Assembly (NCBI GenBank): GCA_002502785.1
Contig: DAQG01000074.1
Span: 1-9,446 of the forward strand
Source of the DNA: Methanothrix harundinacea
Lineage (GTDB): Archaea > Halobacteriota > Methanosarcinia > Methanotrichales > Methanotrichaceae
DNA length: 9,446 bases
Reading direction: 5' to 3'
Shown here: in pieces, positions 7,079 through 9,446 of the stretch
Numbering within the stretch: position 1 is the stretch's first letter
Layout: each line of letters begins with the position of its first letter
Made by a program: the position numbers and the translations under genes
The notes under the pieces: model-generated
Seen by the model: the letters and a program-made list of their open reading frames with translations, nothing else
Told to the model about the DNA's origin: nothing
The model's database searches: none

Positions 7079-7120
7079 TTTTTAAGTCTGCGACTCCGCT
7101 CTAGTTTAGACAGGAGTGAT
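7079..7120 (+). promoter_or_regulatory. TATA box and ribosome binding site of the GlsB/YeaQ-family gene
   Basis: TTTTTAAG at 7079-7086 predicts a transcription start near 7107. GGAGTGAT at 7113-7120 matches the archaeal anti-Shine-Dalgarno partner GGAGGTGAT with one base missing, and lies five bases before ATG 7126. This fixes the start at 7126 rather than at the out-of-frame ATG at 7119. Confidence 0.6.
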
Positions 7121-7125
7121 GCCTG

Positions 7126-7374
7126 ATGTTTGGTTGGCTCTGGTTTCTAATCATAGGGATCATTGCAGGCTGGTTGGCAGGCCACATAACAAGAGGGAAG
7201 GGATTCGGACTTCTGGGGGACATGGTAATGGGCGTTATCGGTGCCTTCGTAGGTGGTTTTCTCTTCGGGTTGGTCGGCCTTTCTGCCCACGGGTTAATCG
7301 GATCGCTGATCGCAGCCACAGTCGGCGCGGTGGCTTTCATATTCCTTCTGAGGTATCTAAAGAAGTTCGGCTGA
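7126..7374 (+). CDS. GlsB/YeaQ/YmgE-family small membrane protein (transglycosylase-associated family)
   Basis: An 82-residue, very hydrophobic protein of the Transgly_assoc (YeaQ/YmgE) family, of typical length. It shows the family order. Helix 1 is WLWFLIIGIIAGWLAG (about 4-19). The short positive turn HITRGKGFGLLGDMVMG holds the conserved R-G-x-G-x-G-x-x-x-D-x-x-x-G pattern. Helix 2 is VIGAFVGGFLFGLVGL (about 37-52) and helix 3 is LIGSLIAATVGAVAFIFLLRYL (about 57-78), followed by a basic end. It is an integral membrane protein; bacterial members are stress-induced, but the molecular function is not established, and the 'transglycosylase-associated' name is historical. It has its own promoter and ribosome binding site, with a 184-base gap to the next gene. 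Confidence 0.92.
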   Translation: MFGWLWFLIIGIIAGWLAGHITRGKGFGLLGDMVMGVIGAFVGGFLFGLVGLSAHGLIGSLIAATVGAVAFIFLLRYLKKFG

Positions 7375-7526
7375 TTCCGGTCGAGGTCTTGGCTTGAAAG
7401 ATTATCAGTGGACGTTAGAAGGGGGAGATGCATAAAGTACACGAACTGAGTCGCTGTTAGTCGCTCTGCAATTCCTGGATGAGCTCTCGGAACGTCTATG
7501 CCCCCTAAGGGAGGTTTGAATACCTG

Positions 7527-7553
7527 TTTTATATCCATCGCTTTCAGAGGTGA
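7527..7553 (+). promoter_or_regulatory. TATA box and ribosome binding site of dadD
   Basis: TTTTATAT (7527-7534) and GAGGTGA (7547-7553) both precede ATG 7559. The TATA spacing alone would put the transcript start near 7555, giving a leaderless mRNA that leaves the GAGGTGA outside. The GAGGTGA is, however, ideally placed, five bases before the ATG. Either reading supports ATG 7559 over the in-frame GTG at 7550, which overlaps the ribosome binding site. Confidence 0.5.
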
Positions 7554-7558
7554 AAAGC

Positions 7559-8809
7559 ATGCTGATCAAAGACGCCTCGATCCTGGTCGACGGAGGGCTT
7601 CTCCGAGACGTGAACATCGCCATCGAAGGGAGCCGGATCATGGGGATCGGCCCGGAGATCAGAGACGAGTCGGGCGACGGCGAGGTGATCGGCGGCTCCG
7701 GAAAGCTCGCGATCCCGGGCCTGGTCAACGCCCACACCCACCTTGCCATGACCCTCTTTCGGGGCTACGCCGACGACATGGAGCTCTTGCCGTGGCTGGA
7801 GGAGAAGATATGGCCCCTGGAGGCGAAGCTCACCGCCGAAGACATACATTGGGGCACGAAGCTCGGCTGCCTCGAGATGATCCGGGCGGGAATCACCTGC
7901 TATAACGACATGTACTACATCATGGACGAGGCGGCTCGGGCGACGAAGGATATGGGGCTTCGGGCTTTTCTCTCAGCGGTGCTCTTCGACATGAGGCCTG
8001 ACCTCATTGAAGATGCCGAGCCCTTCATAAGGAGGTGGAAGGGGGACGATCTGATCGTCCCCGCGGTGGGCCCCCATGCAGTCTACACCTGCTCAGAGGA
8101 GACGCTTTACAAGGCTATGGACCTCGCAGAAGAGCACGCCACCATGCTGCACATCCACCTCTCGGAGACGAGGTCGGAGGTGGAGAGCTTCAAGAAGAAC
8201 TGCGGCAATAGCCCCGTCGGGTACCTGGACTCCCTCGGCTTTCTCAGCGACCGGGTGGTTGCAGCCCACTGCACTTGGCTCTCTCCAAAGGACGTATCGA
8301 TCATCGGAACGCGAGGTGTCAACGTCGCCCACTGCTCGATCAGCAACCACAAGCTAGCCTCGGGGATCGCGCCCCTCGACCAGCTGGCGAGGGCGGGCGC
8401 CAACATCTGCCTTGGGACCGACGGCGCCTCCTCGAACAACAGCCTCAACCTCTTCCAGGAGATGAAGACGACGGCCATCGTCCAGAAGTGCGCCCATTCC
8501 CGCCCCGACCTCTTCGGCGCCCGAGAGGTCTGGAGGATGGCGACGGATAACGCCTACGCCGCCTTCGGCCTCGACCTCGGGCTTCGGGTGGGAGCTCTCG
8601 CCGACCTGGCCCTGATCGACCTCAAAAAGCCTTGGTTTTTTCCCCTCGCCGAGGAGAACATCGTCTCTCACCTCGTCTACAGCATCCAGGGCGGCGTGGA
8701 CACGACGATAGTGGCCGGAAAGGTCCTGATGAGGGACGGGGTCATTCCGGGCGAAGAGGCGATCTTGGACCGGGCTCAGAAGCAGTTCGAGGATCTGGTG
8801 TCCAGATAG
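7559..8809 (+). CDS. dadD: 5'-deoxyadenosine deaminase / SAH-MTA deaminase (amidohydrolase superfamily)
   Basis: A 416-residue cytoplasmic metal-dependent deaminase. The methanogen DadD family deaminates 5'-deoxyadenosine, S-adenosylhomocysteine, methylthioadenosine and adenosine to the inosine analogues, clearing the 5'-deoxyadenosine made by radical SAM enzymes and feeding S-adenosylmethionine recycling. All active-site elements are visible (numbering from ATG 7559): metal ligands H59 and H61 in NAHTHLAMTLFRG, substrate-side E88 in PLEAKL, H173 in GPHAVYTCSE, metal ligand H200 and catalytic E203 in LHIHLSET, H237 in AAHCTWLS, and metal ligand D288 in GTDGASSNN. The relative spacing agrees with what I recall of the Thermotoga SAH/MTA deaminase. 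The N-terminal (MLIKDASILVDGG) and C-terminal (ADLALIDL, TIVAGKVLMRDG) beta-sandwich strands are complete. A GTG three codons upstream (7550) is an alternative start. It stands alone with its own promoter. Confidence 0.93.
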   Translation: MLIKDASILVDGGLLRDVNIAIEGSRIMGIGPEIRDESGDGEVIGGSGKLAIPGLVNAHTHLAMTLFRGYADDMELLPWLEEKIWPLEAKLTAEDIHWGTKLGCLEMIRAGITCYNDMYYIMDEAARATKDMGLRAFLSAVLFDMRPDLIEDAEPFIRRWKGDDLIVPAVGPHAVYTCSEETLYKAMDLAEEHATMLHIHLSETRSEVESFKKNCGNSPVGYLDSLGFLSDRVVAAHCTWLSPKDVSIIGTRGVNVAHCSISNHKLASGIAPLDQLARAGANICLGTDGASSNNSLNLFQEMKTTAIVQKCAHSRPDLFGAREVWRMATDNAYAAFGLDLGLRVGALADLALIDLKKPWFFPLAEENIVSHLVYSIQGGVDTTIVAGKVLMRDGVIPGEEAILDRAQKQFEDLVSR

Positions 8810-9204
8810 ATTCGCCAGCAGATTCTGGGGATTTACAATGGTCGGGCCAGCAAAATATATGCCCTTTTAACGGTGTCTATCACGTCGACGGACCTGCGGA
8901 CTTGCCGCTGCCGCTCGGGTAGAGGAGGAAGTTGAGGGGCGAGAGGGGCTTGGTCTCCAGGTAGCAGAGCGCCCGGGAGGTTCTTGACTCTGATCGATTC
9001 GATCCTGGGAATGGGCTGCCTGGGGCTTTAGATTTTATCCTTGTAATTAGGGTGGTTCACCTGGTTTTTATGCCTCCAACTAACTTATTCATATGATATA
9101 TTTAATAATTCAGACGCACCGCCACATATTTATTCTTTTAGGATTAATTTATAAACATCATAGCGGCAGAAACGGTATGGAACAGCTTAGAGGCCGCTAA
9201 ACTC
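8810..9204. other. 395-base gap holding ATPase remnant B, then AT-rich promoter-like sequence
   Basis: No intact gene lies here. 8810-8897 includes an AAAATATAT (about 8853-8861) and a CCCTTTTAAC, possibly the dadD transcript end. 8898-9012 is the second ATPase remnant on the minus strand. From about 9040 the sequence turns sharply AT-rich, with several TATA-like stretches (9095-9104, 9124-9136, 9146-9155) leading into the partial gene at the right edge. Confidence 0.5.
8898..9012 (-). pseudogene. Remnant of an AAA/RecF-OLD-like ATPase 5' end, copy B
   Basis: Read on the minus strand from 9012, the frame gives IPRIESIRVKNL. Skipping one extra base near 8975, it then gives RALCYLETKPLSPLNFLLYPSGSGKS, with the Walker A GSGKS intact (8898-8912). 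The text after it (AGPST, then stop codons) is not ATPase-like. The start codon position reads ATT (9010-9012) where MPRIESIR would be expected. ATTTTATCC at 9032-9040 is a TATA-like box about 24 bases ahead of it. The copy is homologous to 6499-6609 in sequence, extent and promoter distance. Intact relatives are large RecF/SMC/OLD-type ATPases used in DNA repair, defence or regulation; which of these is unknown. Confidence 0.65.
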
Positions 9205-9446
9205 GTGGCTTCGGTTCTTACTCCAATAGCAGTCGTAGTTGTAGCTTACTTCATTAACAAAAAGATAAATGAAGCTGAATCGGCTAATCAAAAACAATTA
9301 GAGATACAACGACAAAAATTTGAAGATAAGAAAGAACAAGAGCGATTTGAACGTGAAGAGCGGATAAATGAGATAAAGAGATTGTACACACCACATATCG
9401 ACATTAGAGTTGATTGTCAATTTTTCGGGCAGCGTGCCGAATGTGA
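9205..9446 (+). CDS. Membrane-anchored coiled-coil protein, N-terminal part (runs off the window)
   Basis: The frame is open from 9148 to the window edge. It encodes one membrane helix (SVLTPIAVVVVAYFINKK), then a highly charged, Gln/Glu/Lys/Arg-rich stretch with coiled-coil character (QKQLEIQRQKFEDKKEQE and on), then RLYTPHIDIRVDCQFFG. The residues just upstream, ETVWNSLEAAKLVAS, look like the true N-terminus: I recall small archaeal and bacterial membrane proteins beginning with a similar W-N-S-L-E-x-A-K motif. But no ATG, GTG or TTG lies in frame between the TAA at 9145 and GTG 9205. I list 9205 as the first conventional start; a non-standard ATA/ATC start (9151-9160), a frameshift near the ATG at 9177, or loss of the start are alternatives. 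It is much more AT-rich than the other genes (one 60-base line at 9301 has 35% G+C, against 68% at 8521), suggesting acquisition by transfer. Function unknown. Confidence 0.55.
   Translation, partial: MASVLTPIAVVVVAYFINKKINEAESANQKQLEIQRQKFEDKKEQERFEREERINEIKRLYTPHIDIRVDCQFFGQRAEC

Larger units (their letters stand above)
6464..7125. other. 662-base gap with decayed material and one possible short exported ORF
   Basis: No convincing full-length gene lies here. The left part holds a minus-strand ATPase remnant (6499-6609) with an upstream TATATAT (6628-6634). The centre holds a short minus-strand ORF with a hydrophobic N-terminus (6719-6868). Bases 6920-7077 show nothing I can name, apart from pyrimidine-rich stretches on the plus strand. 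The right end carries the promoter and ribosome binding site of the gene at 7126. Confidence 0.5.

Noticed and set aside
7498..7905. Plus-strand 135-codon frame overlapping the start of dadD
   Set aside because: Arg/Gly/Pro-rich frame-shifted reading of dadD; the real frame contains all deaminase motifs.

Overview
The window most resembles the chromosome of a methanogenic archaeon, with a Methanothrix (Methanosaeta)-type lineage as the best guess. The reasons are a very large secreted-type protein built from DUF11-like repeats, a 5'-deoxyadenosine deaminase of the methanogen DadD type, TATA boxes about 22-30 bases ahead of several start codons (leaderless or short-leader transcripts), and archaeal GGAGTGAT/GAGGTGA ribosome binding sites. 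The assignment to genus is inference. Most genes are GC-rich; the last 400 bases are clearly AT-rich.

Left part (2-3877, plus strand): one long repeat-protein reading frame that enters from outside the window. It is cut by an in-frame TAA at 320-322, exactly where every other repeat of the protein has a tyrosine, so the present layout is a 3' fragment (2-322) followed by a 1182-codon open frame (329-3877). The protein has a run of DUF11-like beta-sandwich repeats, a central module of about 290 residues that is itself an internal duplication, two more DUF11-like repeats and a Cys-rich tail.

Middle (3936-6070): three housekeeping-type enzyme genes on alternating strands: an Asp/Glu racemase-superfamily protein (minus), a GNAT acetyltransferase (plus, divergent from the racemase) and a PhzF-family isomerase (minus, convergent with the GNAT). 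They do not form an operon.

Right part (6272-8809): a 63-residue two-helix membrane protein, a GlsB/YeaQ/YmgE-family small membrane protein and dadD, all on the plus strand and each with its own promoter-like sequence. dadD would remove 5'-deoxyadenosine (from radical SAM enzymes), S-adenosylhomocysteine and methylthioadenosine by deamination.

The most unexpected structure is in the gaps. Positions 6499-6609 and 8898-9012 (both minus strand) are two homologous, frameshifted copies of the first ~38 codons of a RecF/OLD/AAA-type ATPase (PRIxSIRxKNLRAL ... Walker A). Each has a TATA-like box at the same upstream distance, a damaged start codon, and an end just after the P-loop. Next to the second copy an AT-rich gene for a one-helix membrane-anchored coiled-coil protein begins (about 9205) and runs off the window, which suggests the edge of an accessory or decayed island. 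I saw no tRNA, rRNA, CRISPR array or insertion sequence.
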